Assembly (NCBI RefSeq): GCF_010093125.1
Contig: NZ_NMZQ01000022.1
Span: forward strand, 1-64,000
DNA length: 64,000 nt
Direction: 5' to 3'
DNA from: Veillonella sp. R32
GTDB taxonomy: Bacteria > Bacillota > Negativicutes > Veillonellales > Veillonellaceae
Position numbers and translations under genes: made by a program. The notes below the pieces were generated by a model that saw nothing but the letters and a program-made list of their open reading frames with translations, was not told the origin of the DNA and did not search any database. Below, piece by piece: positions 34,274 to 42,423 of the stretch; position 1 is the first letter of the stretch; each line of letters starts with the position of its first letter.

Positions 34274-36346
34274 ATGAAAGAATATGCTAGTGATTTGATT
34301 CGTAATGTGGCAATTGTATCTCATGACGGGGCTGGTAAGACAGCGTTAGTAGAATCTTTACTATTAGCTTGCGGTGCGGTAGCATCTGTAGGTAAAGGGC
34401 AAGATAATAAACACATTATGGACTTTGAGCCTGAAGAAATTAAACGTAATGTAACAATTCAATTGGGCATGGCCCCTTGTGAATGGAAAAATTATAAAAT
34501 TAATTTCATTGATACCCCTGGTTATTCAGAATTCCATGGTGAAGTTCGTGCCGCTTTGCGTGCCGCTGATGGCATGCTTATGGTATTATCTGCTACATCA
34601 GGTGTAGAAGTAGATACCATTCGCGCTTGGGACTATGGGGTAGAATTACAGATGCCACGCATGGCATTTATCAATAAGATGGACGTCGAAGGGGCCGATT
34701 TCTTTGGTACTCTTGAAAAAATGCATGCTCTATTTGGTAAAGCCATTATGCCATTGCAGATTCCGATTGGTGAAGGGCCTGACTTTAAAGGTGTTGTAGA
34801 CGTAGCGAAACGCACTGCTTATGTATATGAAAACGGTAAAATGACCGAAGTAGCCGTACCTGCTGAATTAGAAGCTAAGGTAGAAGAAATCCGTGAAATG
34901 ACGGTGGAAGCGGCTGCTGAAGGTAATGATGAATTACTTGAAAAATATTTAGATGGCCAAGAGTTGACTTTGGAAGAAATTCGTCAAGGATTGCGCGAAG
35001 GTATGTTAACTGGTCGTGTTTGCGCCGTTATGTGCGGTAGTGCCATTAATAATATTGGCATGGATCAAGTATTAGACCGTATGATTCGTTATATGCCAGA
35101 TGCGTCTAAACGAGTGATGACAGCGGAAGATGTAGATACTGGGGAAGAACGGATTGTTCACGTAGATAAACCATTTACAGGCTTTGTATTTAAGACAATT
35201 TTAGATCCATTTGCTGGAAAACAAAGCTTTGTGCGCGTATTCTCTGGGGAATTAAAAGAAGGGGATAAACTTCTCAATGTGACGCAGGGGATTGAAGAAA
35301 AATGGGGTAAAATGTATACTCTTATTGGGAAGCAACAAGTACCTGTTAGTGAAGCGGGCGCTGGGGATATTGTAGTGATTCCTAAATTAGCGGCTACTAA
35401 GACAGGTGATACGTTTGCAACCCCTGGTTTTAAAGTAAAATATCGTCAAATTCGCTTCCCTCAACCACTTCATACAGTAGCTATGGTCCCTGAAAAGAAA
35501 GGGGAAGAAGAAAAATTAGCGGCGGCCTTACAGCGTATTTCGGAAGAAGATCCAACCTGCGTAGTGGTGAAAGATATTGAAGGACGCCAAATGCAAGTTC
35601 GTTGTATGGGCGAAGTTCATTTGGAACATATCCTTACGAAGATGGAACGTAAATATGGCGTTAAAGCTAAATTAGAAAAACCATATATTCCATATCGTGA
35701 AACGGTACGTGGTCAAGTCGAAGTAGAAGGTAAACATAAGAAACAAAGTGGCGGTCATGGTCAATATGGTCATGTTAAAATTGCCATTGAACCTTCTTAT
35801 GAAAGCGATTTTGAATTTGTAGATAAAATTTTCGGTGGCGCCGTACCAAAACAGTATATTCCAGCTGTTGAAAAAGGCGCCAAAGAAACCTTAGATAAAG
35901 GTTTATTAGCCGGTTATCCAATGATTGGTGTAAAAGTGACCTTATTGGATGGTTCATATCATGCAGTAGACTCCTCTGAATTAGCCTTTAAAGTAGCGGC
36001 TGCTCAGGCCCTTAAAAAAGGTGTGCCTCAGGCTAAACCGGTCTTATTAGAACCTGTTTATAATGTCAATGTATTTGCCCCAGATACTTTCATGGGGGAT
36101 ATTATGGGTGATTTGAATAGTCGGCGTGGTCGCGTACTTGGGATGGAACAAGGTGAACGAGAAGGTATTACGGTGGTTAAAGCACAAGTTCCATTTGCTG
36201 AAATGCTTGACTATGTAACTGTATTACGCAGTATGACACAAGGGCAAGGCGTATTTAATATGGAATTTAGCTCCTATGAAGAAGTGCCTCATAAGACAGC
36301 GGAGGGCATTATTGCTAAGTTTGACGGGACTAGTGATGATGAATAG
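34274..36346 (+). CDS. Elongation factor G-like GTPase (EF-G paralogue)
   Basis: The 690-residue product has all five EF-G domains. In the GTPase domain G1 is SHDGAGKT (residues 16-23), G3 is DTPGY (about 80) and G4 is NKMD (about 134). Switch I reads EEIKRNVTI, where canonical EF-G has ERERGITI, so it is a paralogue and not the main translocase. The later part has GHGQYGHVKIAIEP and MGDIMGDLNSRRGRVLGME, typical of domains IV-V. Possible roles include ribosome recycling, back-translocation or ribosome protection; sequence alone does not decide. It is a single gene, away from the str operon. AAAGGAGG precedes ATG 34274. Confidence 0.88.
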   Translation: MKEYASDLIRNVAIVSHDGAGKTALVESLLLACGAVASVGKGQDNKHIMDFEPEEIKRNVTIQLGMAPCEWKNYKINFIDTPGYSEFHGEVRAALRAADGMLMVLSATSGVEVDTIRAWDYGVELQMPRMAFINKMDVEGADFFGTLEKMHALFGKAIMPLQIPIGEGPDFKGVVDVAKRTAYVYENGKMTEVAVPAELEAKVEEIREMTVEAAAEGNDELLEKYLDGQELTLEEIRQGLREGMLTGRVCAVMCGSAINNIGMDQVLDRMIRYMPDASKRVMTAEDVDTGEERIVHVDKPFTGFVFKTILDPFAGKQSFVRVFSGELKEGDKLLNVTQGIEEKWGKMYTLIGKQQVPVSEAGAGDIVVIPKLAATKTGDTFATPGFKVKYRQIRFPQPLHTVAMVPEKKGEEEKLAAALQRISEEDPTCVVVKDIEGRQMQVRCMGEVHLEHILTKMERKYGVKAKLEKPYIPYRETVRGQVEVEGKHKKQSGGHGQYGHVKIAIEPSYESDFEFVDKIFGGAVPKQYIPAVEKGAKETLDKGLLAGYPMIGVKVTLLDGSYHAVDSSELAFKVAAAQALKKGVPQAKPVLLEPVYNVNVFAPDTFMGDIMGDLNSRRGRVLGMEQGEREGITVVKAQVPFAEMLDYVTVLRSMTQGQGVFNMEFSSYEEVPHKTAEGIIAKFDGTSDDE

Positions 36347-36470
36347 TTAATGGTTGAAACAAATAGTTTGGCGGGGTGTTTCAACATAGCTTACCTTGGC
36401 TCGAAGATGAAGTGCATCTAAGTAGAGTTAAAAATAAATAGCCCTAAGCGGGCTCAAAGGAGATATATAT

Positions 36471-36944
36471 ATGATATTTGGTAGTGTGAATGTGAATTAC
36501 AAAGGGTTAGGCTATGCACCTGTATTAGAGCGCGTACTCGATTGGTTGAAAGAAACTGATTTGAAAAGTTTAGAGATTGGTCGCCATGACATTGATGGTG
36601 ATAATATCTTCGCTTTAGTACAAGAAGTGACGACGAAGAAGTTTGAAGACACTCGCCCTGAAGCACATAAGCAGTACTTAGATGTGCAATTTGTAATTGA
36701 TGGCCAGGAAAAAATGGGCTTTTTACCAGATCGCCAAACAGAACCTGTGGTAGAAGCGCATGATGACAAGGATTTGTATTTTTACAAACAGGATTTAGCA
36801 GATGAAGGCTATATTATAGCGCAAGCTGGCTCCTATGCTATCTTCTTCCCTGAAGATATTCATCGTCCTTGTTGTGCTGTTAATGAAGAATCAAGTAAAG
36901 TATTAAAAGTCGTTGTAAAAGTCGCTATGAAATTAGTTGACTAA
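36471..36944 (+). CDS. YhcH/YjgK/YiaL family protein
   Basis: This 157-residue cupin-like protein begins MIFGSVNVNYKGLGYAP and contains RHDIDGDNIFALVQEVTTK, EAHKQYLDVQFVIDGQEKMGF and FFPEDIHRPCCAV, the conserved blocks of DUF386 with His/Glu metal ligands. Family members include the EbgC beta subunit and sialic-acid-linked anomerases; here no sugar operon adjoins, so the substrate is unknown. AAAGGAG precedes the ATG. Confidence 0.85.
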   Translation: MIFGSVNVNYKGLGYAPVLERVLDWLKETDLKSLEIGRHDIDGDNIFALVQEVTTKKFEDTRPEAHKQYLDVQFVIDGQEKMGFLPDRQTEPVVEAHDDKDLYFYKQDLADEGYIIAQAGSYAIFFPEDIHRPCCAVNEESSKVLKVVVKVAMKLVD

Positions 36945-37057
36945 TTTATAACATAGACTCTTAGGCTGATACAACTTGTTACCGAGGTGTTGGTAAGACA
37001 TGTAAGGTGAACTACCTTGTCAGGTAAGAGGATTATTTGTTACAATAGCATATAGTC

Positions 37058-37087
37058 AAAGACGACCAGTATTTTCTGGTCGTCTTT
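37058..37087 (+). terminator. Terminator of the YhcH-family gene
   Basis: Arms AAAGACGACCAG and CTGGTCGTCTTT pair perfectly around a 6-base loop. Confidence 0.8.
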
Positions 37088-37096
37088 ATAAATTAT

Positions 37097-37177
37097 GAAA
37101 GTGAAGTTGTTACATCATACATTATAAGAGTAAAGTTGTTATATCATACATTGTGAAAGTAAAGTTGCTGAATCATA
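37097..37177. repeat. 29-bp tandem repeat, 2.8 copies, upstream of the EamA gene
   Basis: Units start at 37097, 37126 and 37155 (last partial). The conserved core is AAGTTGTTAYATCATACATT. The third copy runs into the ribosome binding site of the next gene. Confidence 0.85.
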
Positions 37178-37186
37178 AAGGAGGGC

Positions 37187-38086
37187 ATGATGGATAGGGA
37201 TAAGATGATAGGGATTGCCCTTACTTTATTTGGTGGTACTTTATGGGGCTTATCGGGCATATCGGCGCAGTTTTTACAACAGCAACGAGCGATTAGTCCA
37301 GAATGGCTATTAACCGTACGGCTGTTGGCAGCGGGCATTGTTACTGCGCTAGCGGCATATTATCAAGGGCGTGTCCATATTTTTCAGATTTTTAAGGATC
37401 CTCGTCATGTAGTGGGCTTACTTATATTTGGTTTATTGGGGATGGCTCTTTGCCAGTATGCTTATTTCCGGTCCATTTATTATGCCGGTGCTGGGATTGC
37501 TACAGTCTTACAATATTTAGCACCTGCTATGATTGTCGTCTACATGGCTGTTCGTTATTTTAAATGGCCTACGTGGGGCGAGGGCATTAGTGTTGTTTTG
37601 GCTATGGTAGGTACTGCTCTAATTGCGTTTCATGGCAATTTTGAATTTAGTGGCATTGATGAACGCGTGCTGTTTTGGGGGCTTTTATCGGCTGTGGCAG
37701 TAGCCATTTACAGTGTTCAGCCAGTGCCTTTGTTACGGCGGTATGGTACAGGACCTGTGGTAGGTTTTGCCATGCTTTTGTCTGGCCTTGTGACGGCGAT
37801 GATTGCGTCACCGTTTGATGTGCCAGGTATTTGGGATACGTGGACCTATGTAGGCGTTTTTAATGTAGTTGTATTAGGCACTATTGTTTCCTTTAATGCA
37901 TACTTAGAAGGGGTACGGCGAATTGGAGCTGTGAAAGGGTCTGTTTTATCTTCTATTGAGCCTATTTCAGCAGCTTTATTGAGTTGGCTTATTTTAGATA
38001 GTCAATTTATGACTAGCGACTTAATAGGCTTTGTATTAATTTTGTCTACTATTTTTATTTTAGCGCGTGAAAAAAGTAATAATTAA
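37187..38086 (+). CDS. EamA/DMT-family transporter
   Basis: The 299-residue protein has ten membrane segments in two EamA repeats: the first opens ALTLFGGTLWGLSGISAQFL, the second LLSAVAVAIYSVQPVPLL. Repeat-end signatures are YAYFRSIYYAGAGIATVLQYLAPAM and GVRRIGAVKGSVLSSIEPISAALLSW. These export metabolites or drugs; substrate unknown. ATG 37187 (or the next codon pair at 37190) follows AAGGAGGGC. The 29-bp repeat lies directly in front. Confidence 0.87.
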   Translation: MMDRDKMIGIALTLFGGTLWGLSGISAQFLQQQRAISPEWLLTVRLLAAGIVTALAAYYQGRVHIFQIFKDPRHVVGLLIFGLLGMALCQYAYFRSIYYAGAGIATVLQYLAPAMIVVYMAVRYFKWPTWGEGISVVLAMVGTALIAFHGNFEFSGIDERVLFWGLLSAVAVAIYSVQPVPLLRRYGTGPVVGFAMLLSGLVTAMIASPFDVPGIWDTWTYVGVFNVVVLGTIVSFNAYLEGVRRIGAVKGSVLSSIEPISAALLSWLILDSQFMTSDLIGFVLILSTIFILAREKSNN

Positions 38087-38153
38087 TACGTATTAATTAT
38101 TATGAGTACTATTCAATAGGATGATTTATATTGATTAAATTCGATTAAATAGA

Positions 38154-38181
38154 TTGACATATCTAGAAGATAAGATATAAT
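38154..38181 (+). promoter_or_regulatory. Promoter of the ArsR-type gene with internal dyad
   Basis: TTGACA (38154-38159) and TATAAT (38176-38181) are 16 bp apart. Between them TATCT and AGATA (38160-38172) form an inverted repeat that could be an autorepressor site. The -10 ends 6 bp before the ATG. Confidence 0.7.
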
Positions 38182-38187
38182 AAAATT

Positions 38188-38511
38188 ATGAGTGAGAAAC
38201 AATTACTAGATATTTTTAAAGTCTTATCCAATGAAAGTCGCTTAAGAATCTTGCAATGGCTCAAAGAGCCAACGAAATATTTTCCACCCCAGGGATTACA
38301 TATTCCTGAGGGCGACTCATTTGAAGGAGGAGTCTGTGTGGGGAGTATACAGGATAAATTAGGCATTTCACAATCAGCTGTATCGCACTATTTAGATTTA
38401 ATGCAGCGGGCAGGGCTATTAGAGTCGGCTCGTTATGGCAAATGGACGTATTATCGCCGTAATGAAGCAACAATCGTAGCATTAGCTACTTATATTGAAC
38501 AGGAATTATAA
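38188..38511 (+). CDS. ArsR/SmtB-family regulator, probably leaderless
   Basis: The 107-residue winged-helix protein has LSNESRLRILQWLKEP, then SIQDKLGISQSAVSHYLDLMQRAGLLESARYGKWTYYRRNE, the ArsR recognition-helix pattern. It has a single Cys (VCVG), so classical metal-thiolate sensing is not obvious. An insert PPQGLHIPEGDSFEGG separates helices 2 and 3. No ribosome binding site precedes the ATG, and the promoter -10 is only 6 bp upstream, so the transcript probably starts at the ATG. The MFS transporter gene converges from downstream. Confidence 0.85.
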   Translation: MSEKQLLDIFKVLSNESRLRILQWLKEPTKYFPPQGLHIPEGDSFEGGVCVGSIQDKLGISQSAVSHYLDLMQRAGLLESARYGKWTYYRRNEATIVALATYIEQEL

Positions 38512-38515
38512 ATGA

Positions 38516-38560
38516 AAAAGGCTGTCACCGATGATATGATTTCAAGGGTGATAGCCTTTT
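38516..38560. terminator. Terminator between arsR-type and MFS genes
   Basis: Arms AAAAGGCTGTCACC and GGTGATAGCCTTTT pair with one G-U; both flanking genes converge on it. Confidence 0.8.
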
Positions 38561-38622
38561 GATGTATAGGGAGTATAGGATGTATAGAGTATAGGCCAGT
38601 AATTAGGAGGAGGGGTTTTCGC

Positions 38623-39804
38623 TTAGGCCTTTAGTTTGGTATATACCCAAAGGGCGTTTAACAAGAAGAGTAGACCTGTACCCCAGAAGAGGGCGGTAAA
38701 ACCGAATTTACCCATAAAGAGAGCACCACCAACGGAGCCCATAAAATAGCCTAAAAATTGTGTAGTCTGATTATAGGAGAAAACTTGGCCCGATAAATTT
38801 TTAGGTGAATGGGAGGAGATATAGGTGTTGAGGGAAGGCAATAAACCAGCTAAACCAAGGCCTGTTAGGAATCGTAATATGCCTAGTTGCCAAGCCGTTG
38901 TTACATAGGCTTGGGGGATGGTCATAATCGCCGTATAGACTAGCGAGCCAATTAGGATGCGCCGTGGTCCAATGCGATCAATCCATTTGCCCATATAGGA
39001 ACTACTAAGCATTTGTGCAAAACCAGTAGAGGCAAAGACAGCCCCAGCAATTAATGCTAAATGTGGTGTGTGAGGGGGCATGATTTCATTTAAGTAAACA
39101 GTAATAATTGGTTGTAATGACATGATGGACAGGGCGTAGATAAAGGTTGATGCAGCAACGATAAAGAGTTCATGTAAATGAGGCAGGCGATTGCATAATT
39201 CTTTAAAGCTATGAGGGACACTGTCTGGTTGTGGTTCAAAGGATTCATGAACGAGGAAGAAGATGAGCAAGAACGCTGAACCTAGGCAACAAGCGACGAT
39301 AAAAAAGGTGGCGCGAATGCCGAAGATACCTGCAAGATAACCCCCGATAAGTGGGCCTAGGAGAGATCCTGCCAAATTGGAGGAGGCTAATACTGATAGG
39401 GCCCAGCCTGTTTTATTTTCTGGCGTTTCAGAAGCCACGAGCGTAACGGACGCGGAGAAGAAGCCTGATACAAGGCCTTGAATGAAGCGGACTAGTACTA
39501 GTTGTTCCGGTGTTTGGACGAAGCAAATTAAAAGATTACAAAGCATCATACCAAAGCTGGCTCGTAGCAAAGAGATTTTACGCCCTTTACGATCAGCTAG
39601 GCGTCCCCAAAAAGGAGATACAAAAGCGACCACTAAATAGGTTACGCCCATGGCTAAACCTGACCAATAGGCCACTTCCGTAGTAGCTGTTACGCCCATA
39701 TCATGTAAATAGAGTGGTAAGAGTGGCGCCAGTTGACTCATGCCGAGAGCCGATAAAAAAGCACCAAAGAAACAGATGTAGTCTGTGCGTTGCCAGGCGG
39801 GCAT
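38623..39804 (-). CDS. MFS transporter (multidrug-efflux type)
   Basis: This 393-residue protein has twelve membrane segments. The MFS loop 2-3 signature GRLADRKGRKISLL is near residue 67, and VRFIQGLVSGFFSASVTLVASETP is the antiporter-type motif region, typical of drug or sugar efflux in the DHA1 group. The second half repeats GKWIDRIGPRRILIG. AAAGGAGG precedes the ATG. The substrate is unknown. Confidence 0.87.
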   Translation of the reverse strand: MPAWQRTDYICFFGAFLSALGMSQLAPLLPLYLHDMGVTATTEVAYWSGLAMGVTYLVVAFVSPFWGRLADRKGRKISLLRASFGMMLCNLLICFVQTPEQLVLVRFIQGLVSGFFSASVTLVASETPENKTGWALSVLASSNLAGSLLGPLIGGYLAGIFGIRATFFIVACCLGSAFLLIFFLVHESFEPQPDSVPHSFKELCNRLPHLHELFIVAASTFIYALSIMSLQPIITVYLNEIMPPHTPHLALIAGAVFASTGFAQMLSSSYMGKWIDRIGPRRILIGSLVYTAIMTIPQAYVTTAWQLGILRFLTGLGLAGLLPSLNTYISSHSPKNLSGQVFSYNQTTQFLGYFMGSVGGALFMGKFGFTALFWGTGLLFLLNALWVYTKLKA

Positions 39805-40006
39805 AGGTGTCCTCCTTTAAGTGATAGTTAGAAATTTATAGTCATTTATAGTTGTTTTTAATAATAATATATGACTTCATTATACTCTTTTTTTATAAAT
39901 TGTACATGTTGTACAAAATGAGAATTTTTATTAAAACTTCATTATTGTTTGATATAGTTGGAATTAATTAATAAGGTCTTCATTTTATAAATTAAGGGGT
40001 GTTTCT

Positions 40007-42052
40007 ATGAAACGATATGTTCTTTCTTTCCTAATCTCCAGTGCCTTAGCTTTACCAGTAGGTGGTGTAGTATGGGCTAATGAGGGGGCAGTACCTATTA
40101 TGACTACGGTAGCGGCAGGGACTCAAGTTGCTAAGGCGAACCAGGTAGCAGCGAATGGTGTGCCTATTGTGTCGGCGCAAGTGACGGCTATGCCAGCGGC
40201 GACACAAGTGGTACAAGGTGATTCTGTAGTTAAGTCTGTTACGACGATTCCTGAAGTATTTGGTGATGGTGAGAAAGTAGCGGCCGTCGCCTTAGAATTT
40301 CCTAAAGCCATTGATGTAAAGACCTTGAACGTTAATGATTTTACTGTAGAAGATAACACCATTGCTAAGGTGTATACCAATTATCGTCCAGCTACTTCTT
40401 GGAAAACAGATGGTGAAATCGGGCGATTTGTTATTTTAGAATTAAATCAAACGAATACCGTTCCTTTTGAACAAGGCCAAAAGGAGTCAAATCGTGATAC
40501 AGCCAATACTAATGAAGGTCAGAATGAACCTCAAAAGGCTAGCCCTGGGGCAGCAGGTCCCGTTTCAGAACCAGGCATGATAATGCATAGTGACAAAGCC
40601 TTGCCTGATTTAAACGTAGTTATTGAGCAAACAGGATCTGTTACAGCTTTAGATGGTACTGTATATCCAGCCAATACGACTGTACTCAAGCAAACCGCAC
40701 AATTAGAAAGTGTAGTTGATCAGTTTACCTTACATTCTTATACCGATGCTGAAACGGGGGCCACCATTCAATATAATGTCTTTTTGCCAAAAGATTATGA
40801 TGCTACAAAGTCATATCCTTTGTATTTCTTTGTAGCTGATGCATCAGCCAATAATAACTATCCAACGACACCTTTATATCAAGGCAATGGGGCCACTATT
40901 TTTGCTAGTGAAGCTGAGCAGGCTAAACATGAAGCCATTATTGTGGCTCCACAATATACGGATGAATTAGTAAATTCCATTGGCATGCTTACAACTGATG
41001 AAAACAAATGGACCACAGGTCTGACTTTAGTGACGAATTTATTACATAAAGTCATTGCTGAATACCCTGTAGATAGGGACCGCATTTATGGGGCGGGCCA
41101 GTCTCAAGGGGGGATGACAAACATTGCTATTAGCGATCGCTATCCTGATTTATTTGCCGCGCAGTGGTTGGTAGCTTGCCAATGGAATGTAGAAGAAATG
41201 AAGGCTCTTAAAGATAAAAAATTATGGATTGTCGTTTCAGAAGGCGATAACAAGGCAAAACCAGCTATGGATGAAGCCACTAAGAATTGGGAAGCGTTGG
41301 GTACTAAGGTAGCGCGTAGTGACATGTGGGATAGTCATGCTACAGGCGCACAATTTGCTGATTTAGTGAAAGCTATGGAAGCGCAACAAGCACCGATAAA
41401 TTACACTGTCTTTGAAGGCGGCAATCACATGTATACTTGGTCCGTAGCCTATAATATTGAAGGCATTCGTGACTGGTTGTTTGCCCAAACTAAGTCTGGT
41501 AAACCAGTTGCTGAAACGGAATCTGGTCGTTATATGGTCACGGTTGCAGCTAATAAAGCTAGTCGTGACACCACACGGGCGCAGATGAAGGCCGGGATAG
41601 CGGCTTTGTCTGGCGAAACGGGGCCGGTAAATTATAAAGAGGCTTGGCAATCGTTTAAAGCAGCTGCTAAGGCTAAGGATATGAAAGCCAATCGCTATTT
41701 AGGTTTTATGACTGAACAGGGACTATATGGTTCCAAAGATAGTAAAAAAGCGTTCCATTATTATCTAAAAGCAGCCGTTGCTGGTGATATTACAAGCATG
41801 GCTAAGGTAGGTTCTTTGTATGAAACGGGCGAAGGGGTAGCTGTGGATTATAAGGCGGCGTATACTTGGTATGAAAAAGCAGCGCAACAGGATACTATTA
41901 TTGGAGCTCCTGGGCTAACTGGCTTAGGTAGCTTGTATGAACATGGCCGCGGGGTTGTGAAAGACGAAAATAAAGCACGTGCCTATTATGAACAAGCTGC
42001 TGCGTTAGGTGATCGACTAGCGATTTTGTGGTTGCAACGTCATAGTAAGTAA
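40007..42052 (+). CDS. Secreted alpha/beta-hydrolase esterase with C-terminal Sel1 repeats
   Basis: This 681-residue protein has a signal peptide (MKRYVLSFLISSALALPVGGVVWA). An Ig-like N-terminal esterase domain follows (about 75-230, with EVFGDGEKVAAVALEF), then a PHB-depolymerase-like hydrolase domain. Its likely catalytic triad is Ser366 in GAGQSQGG, Asp414 in SEGD and His474 in GGNHMYTW. Residues about 545-675 are three Sel1-like repeats, e.g. AFHYYLKAAVAGDITSMAKVGSLYETGEGV and ARAYYEQAAALGD. An extracytoplasmic esterase is likely; the substrate and the purpose of the Sel1 fusion are unknown. The RBS is AAGGGGTG. Confidence 0.8.
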   Translation: MKRYVLSFLISSALALPVGGVVWANEGAVPIMTTVAAGTQVAKANQVAANGVPIVSAQVTAMPAATQVVQGDSVVKSVTTIPEVFGDGEKVAAVALEFPKAIDVKTLNVNDFTVEDNTIAKVYTNYRPATSWKTDGEIGRFVILELNQTNTVPFEQGQKESNRDTANTNEGQNEPQKASPGAAGPVSEPGMIMHSDKALPDLNVVIEQTGSVTALDGTVYPANTTVLKQTAQLESVVDQFTLHSYTDAETGATIQYNVFLPKDYDATKSYPLYFFVADASANNNYPTTPLYQGNGATIFASEAEQAKHEAIIVAPQYTDELVNSIGMLTTDENKWTTGLTLVTNLLHKVIAEYPVDRDRIYGAGQSQGGMTNIAISDRYPDLFAAQWLVACQWNVEEMKALKDKKLWIVVSEGDNKAKPAMDEATKNWEALGTKVARSDMWDSHATGAQFADLVKAMEAQQAPINYTVFEGGNHMYTWSVAYNIEGIRDWLFAQTKSGKPVAETESGRYMVTVAANKASRDTTRAQMKAGIAALSGETGPVNYKEAWQSFKAAAKAKDMKANRYLGFMTEQGLYGSKDSKKAFHYYLKAAVAGDITSMAKVGSLYETGEGVAVDYKAAYTWYEKAAQQDTIIGAPGLTGLGSLYEHGRGVVKDENKARAYYEQAAALGDRLAILWLQRHSK

Positions 42053-42082
42053 ATTTTATGACACCAATAATCATAAACCTAC

Positions 42083-42111
42083 TTGACAAAACGAAATCCC
42101 TTCTCTATACT
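42083..42111 (+). promoter_or_regulatory. Promoter of the ileS T-box transcript
   Basis: TTGACA (42083-42088) and TATACT (42106-42111) are separated by 17 bp. Confidence 0.75.
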
Positions 42112-42402
42112 CTATCTATAACAAAAGTTACTATGAGTTGGTCAACTGTCCTTGACAGTAAGACTTCTTTCAATAACTGTATATGACATGCGATGACGAA
42201 GACGGTCATTTCGGGTAGTTCTCAGCGAGCTGATGTATGGTGTGAGTTCAGCGAATGAAGAGATGACGAATCACTTGGGAGCATATAAATGTTAAATTTA
42301 TCGGTGAGCACCGTTATATGCGTGAGTGGCTCTGTATAGAGTCAGTAGGGTGGTACCACGGACTTATAGCGTTCGTCCCTTCGGGGACGAGCGCTTTTTT
42401 TA
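42112..42402 (+). promoter_or_regulatory. T-box riboswitch (isoleucine) with terminator
   Basis: The T-box core AGGGTGGTACCACGG is at 42347-42361. The stem I 3' side reads GACGAATCACTTGGGAG, so the specifier is ATC at 42270-42272, an isoleucine codon matching ileS downstream. The terminator hairpin, arms GCGTTCGTCCC and GGGACGAGCGC (42369-42393), is followed by seven T. Uncharged tRNA-Ile would favour the antiterminator and allow ileS transcription. Confidence 0.93.
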
Positions 42403-42423
42403 TTAGTTGAGAGGAGAGTTTAT

